Assembly (NCBI GenBank): GCA_900469615.1
Contig: UBYA01000006.1
Span: forward strand, 170,000-233,999
Origin: Hyphomicrobiales bacterium
GTDB taxonomy: Bacteria; Pseudomonadota; Alphaproteobacteria; Rhizobiales; Rhizobiaceae
Reading direction: 5' to 3'
DNA length: 64,000 nucleotides
Shown: one piece after another, positions 44,168 through 52,104 of the stretch
Layout: every line of letters starts with the position of its first letter
How positions within the stretch are numbered: the stretch's first letter is position 1
Position numbers and translations under genes: made by a program
The notes under the pieces: model-generated
What the model saw: the letters and a program-made list of their open reading frames with translations, nothing else
What the model was told of the DNA's origin: nothing
The model's database searches: none

Positions 44168-44908
44168 GTGAATATCCATTCGCTATTGCAATTGCTTGTG
44201 GTCATCGAGGAATGCAAGCTTGCCAGGAACGTCGTGACCGAGCTCGAACTCGTGCTGCGCTCCTATAAGTTCGATTTCTACGGCCTGCTGAAGCAAACGC
44301 GGCCGAACGTCGACGTTTCCAACTTCATGCTGGCGGGCCGGTGGCCCGATCAATGGCCGATGACCTACGTTCGCAAGCGGTACATGCTGGTGGATCCGGT
44401 CGCGCGTTATGCCACCCGCGCGCAGCGCCCCTTCCGCTGGAGGGATGCCGTGGCCGCGCTGAAGACGGACCCGCTCCGGCGCCGCATGGAGCAGATGATG
44501 GCGGATGCCCGCGCCAACGGCCTCGTCGACGGCTATATTTTCCCGATCCATGGGCGCAGCGGCCTGTTGGGAAGCATGACGATCGGCGGCGAGGCGGTCG
44601 ATCTTTCCCCGACGGAGCTCTCCCTGTTCGACGCGGTCGCCAGAAAAGCCTTCTGGCGGCTCCTGGAGCTGAACGACGAGGCGCAGTTCTTCGAAGAGCC
44701 CGGAAAGGCCGACCTGAAGCTGACCAAGCGCGAGATGGAGGTGCTGAACCATCTGGCGGACGGCATGACGTCCATCGAGATCAGCCGGCTCCTGGCGATT
44801 TCCAATCATACCGTCGACTGGTACATGAACAGCATCCAGGACAAGCTGAAGGCCAAGAACCGGCAGCATATCGTTGCCATCGCTTTCAGAAACGGACTTA
44901 TTCCCTAG
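44168..44908 (+). CDS. LuxR-family regulator with intact AHL-binding pocket
   Basis: Transcription factor of 246 residues. The N-terminal domain carries the TraR ligand-binding residues with exact spacing: Trp63, Tyr67, Asp76-Pro77 and Trp91 (WPMTY...VDPVARY...FRW), matching TraR Trp57, Tyr61, Asp70-Pro71, Trp85. The C-terminal helix-turn-helix is LTKREMEVLNHLADGMTSIE and later ISNHTVDWYMNSIQDKL. I use GTG 44168 (GGGGG upstream), giving normal LuxR length; in-frame ATGs at 44006, 44075 and 44117 add up to 54 unusual residues. No luxI-type synthase is nearby, so it is a solo in this window. It is divergent from ndvA and upstream of pyc. Confidence 0.82.
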   Translation: MNIHSLLQLLVVIEECKLARNVVTELELVLRSYKFDFYGLLKQTRPNVDVSNFMLAGRWPDQWPMTYVRKRYMLVDPVARYATRAQRPFRWRDAVAALKTDPLRRRMEQMMADARANGLVDGYIFPIHGRSGLLGSMTIGGEAVDLSPTELSLFDAVARKAFWRLLELNDEAQFFEEPGKADLKLTKREMEVLNHLADGMTSIEISRLLAISNHTVDWYMNSIQDKLKAKNRQHIVAIAFRNGLIP

Positions 44909-45023
44909 CGGAAACTATTTTATCGTTCGGGGCCATGGGGAAATTGAACTTCCCGTGACAAGAAGTTAAGAATTCTCTTCGCGGGTGCAGCATTGCCCGT
45001 TTCGATGCCGTGAGGAGAGCGCA

Positions 45024-48000
45024 TTGCCTATTTCCAAGATCCTGGTCGCCAACCGTTCCGAAATCGCTATCCGCGTGTTCCGCGCCGCTAACGAGCTTGG
45101 CATAAAAACGGTCGCCATCTGGGCCGAGGAAGACAAACTGGCGCTGCATCGCTTCAAGGCGGACGAGAGCTATCAGGTCGGCCGCGGCCCGCATCTTGCC
45201 CGCGATCTCGGGCCGATCGAAAGCTATCTGTCCATCGACGAGATCATCCGCGTCGCCAAGCTTTCCGGTGCCGACGCCATCCATCCGGGCTACGGCCTGC
45301 TGTCGGAAAGCCCGGAATTCGTCGATGCCTGCGATGCAGCCGGCATCATCTTCATCGGCCCGCGCGCCGATACGATGCGCCAGCTCGGCAACAAGGTCGC
45401 AGCGCGCAACCTCGCGATCTCGGTCGGCGTGCCCGTCGTGCCGGCCACCGAACCTCTGCCGGACGATATGGCGGAAGTGGCCCGCATGGCCGAGAAGATC
45501 GGCTATCCGGTCATGCTCAAGGCCTCCTGGGGCGGCGGTGGCCGCGGCATGCGCGTCATCCGCTCCGAGGCCGATCTCGCCAAGGAAGTGACGGAAGCCA
45601 AGCGCGAGGCGAAGGCCGCCTTCGGCAAGGACGAGGTCTATCTCGAAAAGCTGGTCGAGCGCGCCCGTCACGTCGAAAGCCAGATCCTCGGCGACACGCA
45701 CGGCAATGTCGTGCATCTCTTCGAGCGCGACTGTTCAGTGCAGCGCCGCAACCAGAAGGTCGTCGAGCGTGCGCCGGCGCCCTATCTCAGCGATGCGCAG
45801 CGCCAGGAGCTGGCCGCCTATTCGCTGAAGATCGCCAAGGCGACGAACTATATCGGCGCCGGCACCGTCGAATATCTGATGGATGCCGATACCGGCAAAT
45901 TCTACTTCATCGAAGTCAATCCGCGCATCCAGGTGGAGCATACCGTCACCGAAGTCGTCACCGGCATCGATATCGTCAAGGCGCAAATCCACATCCTCGA
46001 CGGCTTCGCCATCGGCACGCCGGAATCGGGCGTTCCGCGCCAGGAAGACATCCGCCTCAACGGCCATGCGCTGCAGTGCCGCGTGACCACCGAGGACCCG
46101 GAGCATAACTTCATTCCGGACTACGGCCGCATCACCGCCTATCGCTCGGCGTCCGGTTTCGGCATCCGTCTCGATGGCGGCACCTCCTATACCGGCGCGA
46201 TCATCACCCGCTATTACGATCCGCTGCTGGTGAAGGTGACCGCCTGGGCGCCGAACCCCCAGGAAGCGATCGCCCGCATGGATCGCGCCTTGCGCGAATT
46301 CCGCATCCGCGGCGTGGCGACGAACCTGACCTTCCTCGAAGCGATCATCACGCACCCGAAATTCCGCGACAACAGCTATACGACGCGCTTCATCGATTCG
46401 ACGCCCGAGCTGTTCCAGCAGGTCAAGCGTCAGGATCGCGCCACGAAGCTGCTCACCTACCTTGCCGACGTCACCGTCAACGGTCATCCCGAGACGCGCG
46501 GCCGGCCGGCTCCTTCGCCCAAGGTGGCCGAACCGGTGCTGCCCTACATCGACAGTAACGTTCCCGACGGCACCAAGCAGCTGCTCGACAAGCTCGGTCC
46601 GCAGAAATTCGCCGAATGGATGCGCGGCGAGAAGCGCGTCCTGATGACCGACACGACGATGCGCGACGGGCATCAGTCCTTGCTCGCCACCCGCATGCGC
46701 ACCTACGATATCGCCAGCATCGCCGGCACCTATGCGCGTGCGCTGCCGCAGCTCCTGTCTTTGGAGTGCTGGGGCGGCGCCACTTTCGACGTTTCCATGC
46801 GCTTCCTCACCGAAGATCCGTGGGAGCGCCTGTCGCTGATCCGCGAGGCCGCGCCGAACCTTTTGCTGCAGATGCTGCTGCGCGGCGCCAACGGCGTCGG
46901 CTACACCAACTATCCCGACAATGTCGTGAAATACTTCGTCCGGCAGGCGGCCAAGGGCGGCGTCGATCTCTTCCGCGTCTTCGACTGCCTGAACTGGGTC
47001 GAGAACATGCGCGTGTCGATGGATGCCGTTGCCGAGGAGAACAAGCTCTGCGAGGCGGCGATCTGCTACACGGGCGACATCCTCAACTCCGCCCGCCCGA
47101 AATACGATCTCAAATATTATACCGATCTCGCCGTCGAGCTGGAAAAGGCCGGCGCTCACATCATCGCGCTGAAGGACATGGCCGGCCTGCTGAAGCCGGC
47201 CGCCGCCAAGGTGCTGTTCAAGGCGCTGCGCGAGGCGACCGGGCTGCCGATCCACTTCCACACGCATGACACCTCGGGCATTGCGGCCGCGACGGTACTG
47301 GCTGCGGTCGACGCCGGCGTCGATGCCGTGGACGCGGCGATGGATGCGCTGTCGGGCAATACCTCGCAGCCATGCCTCGGCTCGATCGTCGAGGCCCTCA
47401 AAGGGTCCGAGCGCGATCCGGGCCTCGATCCGGAGTGGATTCGCCGCATTTCCTTCTACTGGGAAGCCGTGCGCCACCAGTACGCCGCCTTCGAAAGCGA
47501 CCTCAAGGGACCGGCTTCGGAGGTCTATCTGCACGAAATGCCGGGCGGCCAGTTCACCAATCTCAAGGAGCAGGCCCGCTCGCTCGGGCTTGAGACCCGC
47601 TGGCATCAGGTGGCGCAGGCCTATGCCGATGCCAACCAGATGTTCGGCGATATCGTCAAGGTGACGCCGTCCTCCAAGGTGGTCGGCGACATGGCGCTGA
47701 TGATGGTCAGCCAGGACCTGACGGTTGCCGATGTCGAGAACCCGGCCAAGGACATCGCCTTCCCGGATTCGGTCGTCTCCATGCTGAAGGGCGATCTCGG
47801 CCAGCCGCCGTCGGGATGGCCGGAAGCGTTGCAGAAGAAGGCGCTGAAGGGCGACAAGCCCTATACCGTCCGCCCCGGCTCGCTGCTTGCCGAAGCCGAT
47901 CTCGATGCCGAACGCAAGGCGATCGAGACCAAGCTGGAGCGCAAGGTCGACGATTTCGAATTCGCCTCCTACCTGATGTATCCGAAGGTCTTCACCGATT

Positions 48001-48485
48001 ACGCATTGGCGGCCGACACCTACGGCCCGGTCTCGGTGCTGCCGACGCCAGCCTATTTCTACGGCCTGAAGGAAGGCGACGAGCTGTTTGCCGAAATCGA
48101 GAAGGGCAAGACGCTCGTGATCGTCAACCAGGCGATGACGGCGACCGACGATAAGGGCATGGTGACGGTGTTCTTCGAGCTCAACGGCCAGCCGCGCCGC
48201 ATCAAGGTGCCGGATCGCGCCCACGGCGCTTCCGGCAGCGCGGTACGCCGCAAGGCCGAGACCGGCAATGCCGCCCATGTCGGCGCGCCGATGCCGGGCG
48301 TCATCTCCACGGTCTTCGTCGCGCCCGGCCAGGCGATCAAGGCCGGCGATGTGCTGGTTTCCATCGAGGCCATGAAGATGGAAACGGCGCTGCACGCCGA
48401 AAAGGACGGCACGATTTCCGAAGTGCTGGTGCGCGCCGGCGACCAGATCGATGCCAAGGACCTGCTGGTCGTCTACGGCGCATAA
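45024..48485 (+). CDS. pyc: Pyruvate carboxylase
   Basis: Biotin enzyme of 1153 residues that makes oxaloacetate from pyruvate, bicarbonate and ATP. Order: biotin carboxylase (1 to about 450; ATP-grasp loop KASWGGGGRGMR), carboxyltransferase (from DTTMRDGHQS at about 543 to about 800), allosteric linker, and biotin carrier with AMKME, Lys1118 being the biotinylated residue. The sequence tracks Rhizobium etli Pyc, the crystallographic model, almost throughout. Start is TTG 45024 with GAGGAG upstream, matching the known MPISKILVANR N-terminus; an in-frame start at 44985 would add 13 residues. It is a monocistronic anaplerotic gene. Confidence 0.97.
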   Translation: MPISKILVANRSEIAIRVFRAANELGIKTVAIWAEEDKLALHRFKADESYQVGRGPHLARDLGPIESYLSIDEIIRVAKLSGADAIHPGYGLLSESPEFVDACDAAGIIFIGPRADTMRQLGNKVAARNLAISVGVPVVPATEPLPDDMAEVARMAEKIGYPVMLKASWGGGGRGMRVIRSEADLAKEVTEAKREAKAAFGKDEVYLEKLVERARHVESQILGDTHGNVVHLFERDCSVQRRNQKVVERAPAPYLSDAQRQELAAYSLKIAKATNYIGAGTVEYLMDADTGKFYFIEVNPRIQVEHTVTEVVTGIDIVKAQIHILDGFAIGTPESGVPRQEDIRLNGHALQCRVTTEDPEHNFIPDYGRITAYRSASGFGIRLDGGTSYTGAIITRYYDPLLVKVTAWAPNPQEAIARMDRALREFRIRGVATNLTFLEAIITHPKFRDNSYTTRFIDSTPELFQQVKRQDRATKLLTYLADVTVNGHPETRGRPAPSPKVAEPVLPYIDSNVPDGTKQLLDKLGPQKFAEWMRGEKRVLMTDTTMRDGHQSLLATRMRTYDIASIAGTYARALPQLLSLECWGGATFDVSMRFLTEDPWERLSLIREAAPNLLLQMLLRGANGVGYTNYPDNVVKYFVRQAAKGGVDLFRVFDCLNWVENMRVSMDAVAEENKLCEAAICYTGDILNSARPKYDLKYYTDLAVELEKAGAHIIALKDMAGLLKPAAAKVLFKALREATGLPIHFHTHDTSGIAAATVLAAVDAGVDAVDAAMDALSGNTSQPCLGSIVEALKGSERDPGLDPEWIRRISFYWEAVRHQYAAFESDLKGPASEVYLHEMPGGQFTNLKEQARSLGLETRWHQVAQAYADANQMFGDIVKVTPSSKVVGDMALMMVSQDLTVADVENPAKDIAFPDSVVSMLKGDLGQPPSGWPEALQKKALKGDKPYTVRPGSLLAEADLDAERKAIETKLERKVDDFEFASYLMYPKVFTDYALAADTYGPVSVLPTPAYFYGLKEGDELFAEIEKGKTLVIVNQAMTATDDKGMVTVFFELNGQPRRIKVPDRAHGASGSAVRRKAETGNAAHVGAPMPGVISTVFVAPGQAIKAGDVLVSIEAMKMETALHAEKDGTISEVLVRAGDQIDAKDLLVVYGA

Positions 48486-48498
48486 TTGAGATGCGAGA

Positions 48499-48521
48499 GG
48501 CGGCCGGCGAAGCTGGCCGCC
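48499..48521. terminator. Stem-loop after pyc
   Basis: GGCGGCC (48499-48505) and GGCCGCC (48515-48521) can pair around a 9-base loop, 14 bp after the pyc stop. No T run follows immediately, so this is a weak terminator or a 3'-end stabiliser. Confidence 0.35.
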
Positions 48522-48584
48522 AATGAAAATATTCCGCTTTTTACGTCGGGCCGCGGCCAAGGCCGGATCCATGGAGGTGGAGGA

Positions 48585-49043
48585 GTGACGGGGGCGGTTT
48601 CCCTGCGCGCGGCGACCAATGCCGATATCGACGGCATTCGCGCCTTGACGCGCGAGGCCTACGGCAAATGGGTGCCCCTTATCGGTCGCGAACCATTGCC
48701 GATGATGGCGGACTATGCCGAGGCCGTGCGCAAGCATCGCATCGACCTCGTGGAGGCCGAAGGCGAGCTTGTGGCATTGATCGAGATGGTGCCGGGCGCG
48801 GACCACCTGTTGATCGAGAATATTGCCGTATCGCCTCGGCATCAGGGCCAGGGCATCGGCAGGAGGTTGCTTGCCCATGCCGAGCAGGTCGCCGCCTCGC
48901 TCGGCGTCAAGGACCTTCGGCTCTACACGAACAAGCGCTTTGCCGAGAATGTGCAGCTTTATCTGAGGAGTGGCTATGCGATCGATCGCGAAGAGCCACT
49001 CAAGGACGGTTTTCTCGTCCACATGAGCAAGCGTATCGAATAA
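48585..49043 (+). CDS. GNAT family N-acetyltransferase
   Basis: Cytoplasmic acetyl-CoA-dependent acetyltransferase of 152 residues. The acetyl-CoA loop is VSPRHQGQGIGRRLLAHAEQ (about 80-99, R-x-x-G-x-G/A), with strands LLIENIAVSP before it and DLRLYTNKRFAENVQLYLRS after it. The GTG at 48585 has GGAGGTGGAG just upstream, so I prefer it to an in-frame start at 48486. The substrate is unknown. Confidence 0.85.
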   Translation: MTGAVSLRAATNADIDGIRALTREAYGKWVPLIGREPLPMMADYAEAVRKHRIDLVEAEGELVALIEMVPGADHLLIENIAVSPRHQGQGIGRRLLAHAEQVAASLGVKDLRLYTNKRFAENVQLYLRSGYAIDREEPLKDGFLVHMSKRIE

Positions 49044-49061
49044 CTGCGCGAAAGCTTCCCC

Positions 49062-50309
49062 TCAGCATGCCCGCCTCTCGATCACGGCAGCCCAAAGCGC
49101 CGCCAGCAGTGCGAGCATCGCCGATACCAGCATCAGGACGAACAGCGTGTGGATCGTTGCCGACCGCTCAAGAAACAGCCCTGCGATGGAGCCGATGAGC
49201 GCACCGCCTGCGATCCGCAGGGCAGCGGCGAGTCCCGCGGCCATGCCGACCATATCCGACCGAACCGACATCGCGCCGCTGTTGGCGGCCGGCATGGTCA
49301 GGCCGTTGCCGAGACCGATGAAGATGCAGGGGCCGAACAGCGCCAGTATCTGCGTCATGCCTGATAGCGACAGAGCGAGGCCGAAGGCGAGCCCGATGCA
49401 GGTCAGAAGCCGCGCGACGACCAGTATCCTGCCGAGCCGGATTCTCGCGCCATAGCGGCCGGCCAGATAGCTGCCGAGAATGAAGCCGGCGGGAACCAGG
49501 CCCATGTAGAAGCCGAGCCTGGCGCTCGAGCCGCCGAGCGCATCGCCGATGCTAAGCGGCGCTCCGCCGAGGAAGATGTAGAGCACGCCCATCGAGCAGG
49601 ACATGCAGAGCGTATAGGCCCAGAATCGCGCCGAGCACAGGAGCAGCCCATAGGAGGCGAGGTAGTTCCTGCGCGATCCCGGCGACGATGCTCTCGATCC
49701 CTTCAATTCGCGCATGGACAGGAGGAATGCGGCCGCCCCGAGAACCGCAAGGACGACGAAGCTCGCCTGCCAGCCGAAGACTTCGTCCAGCGAGCCGCCG
49801 AACAGCGGACCGACCATGGGCGCCAGCGCCCATCCCATGGCGAGGTAGCCGAATTTGCTGGCGGCTTCGCGTTCGCCCGAGGTTTCCTTGATGATGACGA
49901 GGGCGACGGAGTAGCACGGTCCGATACAGGCCTGCATCGAGCGGAAGACGAGGAAGGTGCCGATATCGGGGGCAAGAACGCAGCCGACCGACGCGACGAC
50001 GAAGATGGAAAGTGCCGTCAGGACGACCGGCCTGCGGCCGAACCGGTCCGATATCGCGCCGCCGATCGCCTCAAGGGTTGCCGTGACGATGGAAAAGCCG
50101 GCGACCGACAGATTCACCAGAGCGAAATCGGCGTGAAATGCCGCAGCGATCTTCGGCAGCGACGGCAGGATCATGTTGACCGGCAGCACGGCCAGCGCGG
50201 AAAGCAGGATGAGGGTCGTCAGCCGCGGCTGTACGGCTGCTCTGCCGATGGTCGGGTCTTCGATGGCTTGCGTGGCTGAACGTTCGATGCGGCTTTCGGT
50301 GCGCGTCAT
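49062..50309 (-). CDS. Bcr/CflA-type multidrug efflux MFS transporter
   Basis: Inner-membrane drug:H+ antiporter of 415 residues with 12 hydrophobic helices. It opens like the Bcr/CflA family (LSALAVLPVNMILPSLPKIA, about 37-56), with motif A as AIGGAISDRFGRRPVVL (about 86-102) and GYLAMGWALAPMVGPLFGG as motif C-like helix. Relatives export chloramphenicol, bicyclomycin and other compounds. ATG 50309 has ACAAGG upstream. Upstream in the same transcript are an 18-codon leader frame and an intrinsic terminator (50377-50399), which points to control by attenuation. Confidence 0.87.
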   Translation of the reverse strand: MTRTESRIERSATQAIEDPTIGRAAVQPRLTTLILLSALAVLPVNMILPSLPKIAAAFHADFALVNLSVAGFSIVTATLEAIGGAISDRFGRRPVVLTALSIFVVASVGCVLAPDIGTFLVFRSMQACIGPCYSVALVIIKETSGEREAASKFGYLAMGWALAPMVGPLFGGSLDEVFGWQASFVVLAVLGAAAFLLSMRELKGSRASSPGSRRNYLASYGLLLCSARFWAYTLCMSCSMGVLYIFLGGAPLSIGDALGGSSARLGFYMGLVPAGFILGSYLAGRYGARIRLGRILVVARLLTCIGLAFGLALSLSGMTQILALFGPCIFIGLGNGLTMPAANSGAMSVRSDMVGMAAGLAAALRIAGGALIGSIAGLFLERSATIHTLFVLMLVSAMLALLAALWAAVIERRAC

Positions 50310-50376
50310 GGCCTTGTCCGTCGTGTGGTGGGAAGTCGAGGGAGATCTGACGGGTGCCGCCCGGAATGAGGGCAAT

Positions 50377-50399
50377 AAAAAAGGCCCCGTCAGGAGCCT
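50377..50399 (-). terminator. Attenuator terminator ahead of the efflux gene
   Basis: On the minus strand AGGCTCC, loop TGAC, GGGGCCT is followed by TTTTT (stem 50399-50382, one G-T pair, T run to 50377). It lies 32 bp after the leader-peptide stop codon and 67 bp before the efflux ATG, in the same direction. It is therefore placed to stop transcription before the pump gene. Confidence 0.75.
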
Positions 50400-50406
50400 G
50401 CTTACC

Positions 50407-50453
50407 GCGCATGGGTGCTTTCGCCGGATGGTTACACCATCCTGCCCATGCGC
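50407..50453 (-). promoter_or_regulatory. Nested stem-loops overlapping the leader peptide
   Basis: The outer stem GCGCATGGG/CCCATGCGC (9 bp; 50453-50445 with 50415-50407) encloses the inner stem GGATGGT/ACCATCC (7 bp, loop of 3; 50442-50436 with 50432-50426). The 5' arms lie inside the leader codons, so a ribosome translating or stalled on the leader would prevent or allow folding. This is the expected geometry of ribosome-mediated attenuation. Confidence 0.65.
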
Positions 50454-50488
50454 CTTCCTACCACTACGAGAACCAAAGTCGTGTTCAT
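50432..50488 (-). CDS. Leader peptide, Leu/Val-rich (18 residues)
   Basis: The frame reads MNTTLVLVVVGRRMGRMV and ends with TAA at 50434-50432. Six consecutive residues, LVLVVV (codons 5-10), precede the nested stem-loops, and the intrinsic terminator follows 32 bp after the stop codon. No ribosome site precedes the ATG, but a TTGACG-N17-TAGCTC promoter would start transcription almost at the ATG, giving a leaderless frame, as known for trpL of Sinorhizobium. It resembles amino-acid-biosynthesis leaders (Ile/Val/Leu type), yet the downstream gene is a drug-efflux pump. Alternatively, a drug-stalled ribosome on this peptide could induce the pump. Confidence 0.6.
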   Translation of the reverse strand: MNTTLVLVVVGRRMGRMV

Positions 50489-50495
50489 GACGTAA

Positions 50496-50524
50496 GAGCT
50501 AAACGGAAAGCCGCGCATCGTCAA
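50496..50524 (-). promoter_or_regulatory. Candidate promoter of the leader/efflux transcript
   Basis: On the minus strand TTGACG (50524-50519), 17 bp, TAGCTC (50501-50496). The -35 is good and the -10 weak. Predicted start lies at about 50489, next to the leader ATG. The -35 sits inside the inverted repeat CCGCGCAT-N5-ATGCGCGG (50511-50531), which could be a repressor site. Confidence 0.4.
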
Positions 50525-50557
50525 TGCGCGGTCCGTCGGCAGGGCAAACGGGCTTGT

Positions 50558-50574
50558 CTGCGCTTTAGGCGCAG
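50558..50574 (-). terminator. Stem-loop after the amino-acid ABC ATPase gene
   Basis: CTGCGC and GCGCAG pair around a 5-base loop 7 bp after the ATPase stop codon on the minus strand. No T run follows, so read-through into the leader region is possible. Confidence 0.35.
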
Positions 50575-50580
50575 GGCCTC

Positions 50581-51342
50581 TTATATGTCGTAGCTGTGAC
50601 CGGCATTCAGCGTCGAGATGAACTGCCGGGTCCGCTCCTGCGACGGGGCACCGAAAATGCTGCTTGAAGACCCGGTTTCGACGACGTTGCCCGCTTCGAG
50701 GAACACCACATTGTTGGCGATCTTCGAGGCAAGGCGCAGGTCGTGCGTCGCCATGACCATGGTCGTGCCTTCGCTGGCGAGCTTGCCGAGGACATCGACC
50801 ACTTCGGCCGCCAGTTCCGGATCGAGCGCGGACGTCGGCTCGTCGCAGAGCAGGACGCGCGGCGAAGGGGCGAGCGCCCGGGCGATGGCGACGCGCTGCT
50901 GCTGGCCGCCTGATAGCGTCGAGGGCCAGGCATCCATCTTGTGCGCCATGCCGACCTTGGTCAAAAGCTCGACGGCGCGGGCGCGGGCCTTGTCCTGTGG
51001 CCAGCGCAGCACGGTCGTCAGCCCCTCCATGACGTTGCCGATGGCGGTCTGATGCGGGAAGAGCTGGAAATTCTGGAAGACCATGCCGGTCTGGCGGCGG
51101 ATCTTCTGGATATCCTGCCACGCGACCCGCTTGTCGGGCGCGAAGGTGATCGCCTCCCCACCGATGCGGATCGTGCCGGCGGTCGGGATTTCCAAAAGGT
51201 TGATGCAGCGCAGCAGCGTGCTCTTGCCGCCGCCGGAGGGGCCTACAAGCGCCGTCACGGTGCCCTCCGGGATCACCAGGTTGATGTCCTTGAGGATGAC
51301 GTTGTCGCCGAAGCGCTTTTCGATATGCGAAAGCTCGATCAT
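50581..51342 (-). CDS. Polar amino-acid ABC ATPase (GlnQ-like)
   Basis: ATPase of 253 residues. Walker A is GPSGGGKST (about 34-42), the signature LSGGQQQRVAIARALA and Walker B VLLCDEPTSALDPE, typical of GlnQ/HisP-type importers. The start ATG 51342 has GGAGG upstream and overlaps the permease stop by 4 bp. Last gene of the operon binding protein-permease-ATPase. Confidence 0.92.
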   Translation of the reverse strand: MIELSHIEKRFGDNVILKDINLVIPEGTVTALVGPSGGGKSTLLRCINLLEIPTAGTIRIGGEAITFAPDKRVAWQDIQKIRRQTGMVFQNFQLFPHQTAIGNVMEGLTTVLRWPQDKARARAVELLTKVGMAHKMDAWPSTLSGGQQQRVAIARALAPSPRVLLCDEPTSALDPELAAEVVDVLGKLASEGTTMVMATHDLRLASKIANNVVFLEAGNVVETGSSSSIFGAPSQERTRQFISTLNAGHSYDI

Positions 51343-52019
51343 GTCCGCGCCTCCAGCGTGCCGCCATAGCGGGCGAAACGGCGTTCGAGGGAGCCCTGCA
51401 GCGTCGAGAGAAAGGTGCTGAGGACGAGATAGATCAGCGCCGCCTCGATATAGAGGATCAGCGGCTCGTAGGTCGTCGCCACGATGCGTTGCGCGGCCTG
51501 GAACAGTTCCGGCACGGTGATGGCGGCGGCAAGCGAGGTGTCCTTGACCAGAGAGATGAACGTGTTCGACAGCGGCGGCACGGCGACGCGGGCTGCCTGC
51601 GGCAGGATGGTGCGGCTCATGGCCTGGCGCCAGCTCATGCCGATCGAATAGGCGGCTTCCCACTGCCCCTTCGGTACGGAGGAAATGACGGCGCGGATGA
51701 TTTCCGACGTATAGGCGCCGACGCTGAGCGTGAAGCCGATCACCGCGGCCGGAAAGGCATCGAGCAGGATGCCGAGGCTCGGCAGGCCGTAGAAGATGAC
51801 GAAGAGCTGCACCAGCAGCGGCGTGCCGCGAATGACCCAGACATAGAAGCGCGCAACGGCCGCCAGTGGCGGCGGGCCGAACAGCCTTGTGACGGCCGTG
51901 AGCAGGCCGAGCAGCAGGCCGAGAACAAAGGTGATCAGGGTGAGCGGGATGGTGAAGACGAGCCCTGCCCAAAGCAGCGTGCCCAGTGATTCCCACATCA
52001 GTTGCAGCCAATGCCCCAC
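51339..52019 (-). CDS. Polar amino-acid ABC permease
   Basis: Permease of 226 residues with five helices, HisM/GlnP type. The N-terminal TIPLTLITFVLGLLLGLLTA and the EAA loop EAAYSIGMSWRQAMSRTILPQA (about 122-143) are clear. The start appears to be GTG 52019; ATG 51995 (MWESLGTLL) is an alternative eight codons in. A single permease gene suggests a homodimeric channel. Confidence 0.9.
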   Translation of the reverse strand: MGHWLQLMWESLGTLLWAGLVFTIPLTLITFVLGLLLGLLTAVTRLFGPPPLAAVARFYVWVIRGTPLLVQLFVIFYGLPSLGILLDAFPAAVIGFTLSVGAYTSEIIRAVISSVPKGQWEAAYSIGMSWRQAMSRTILPQAARVAVPPLSNTFISLVKDTSLAAAITVPELFQAAQRIVATTYEPLILYIEAALIYLVLSTFLSTLQGSLERRFARYGGTLEART

Positions 52020-52040
52020 AGAGAAGCCTTTCGATAAGAG

Positions 52041-52070
52041 AATGCGTCCGGAGATGACCCCGGACGCATT
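52041..52070. terminator. Strong stem-loop between binding-protein and permease genes
   Basis: AATGCGTCCGG (52041-52051) and CCGGACGCATT (52060-52070) form an 11-bp stem with an 8-base loop. The T run (TTTTTTT) is on the plus-strand side, so for the minus-strand operon it is a hairpin without a T tail. In binding-protein operons such hairpins typically stabilise the upstream mRNA and lower expression of downstream genes. Confidence 0.6.
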
Positions 52071-52104
52071 TTTTTCACAATTTGGTTTTTCTGGCTATTC
52101 CCTC

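Noticed and set aside
45735..49022. A very long open frame (over 1,000 codons) on the minus strand opposite pyc
   Set aside because: The plus strand encodes an unmistakable pyruvate carboxylase. The antisense frame stays open because of the GC-rich third-codon bias and its translation is His/Arg/Gly/Asp-rich with no motif.
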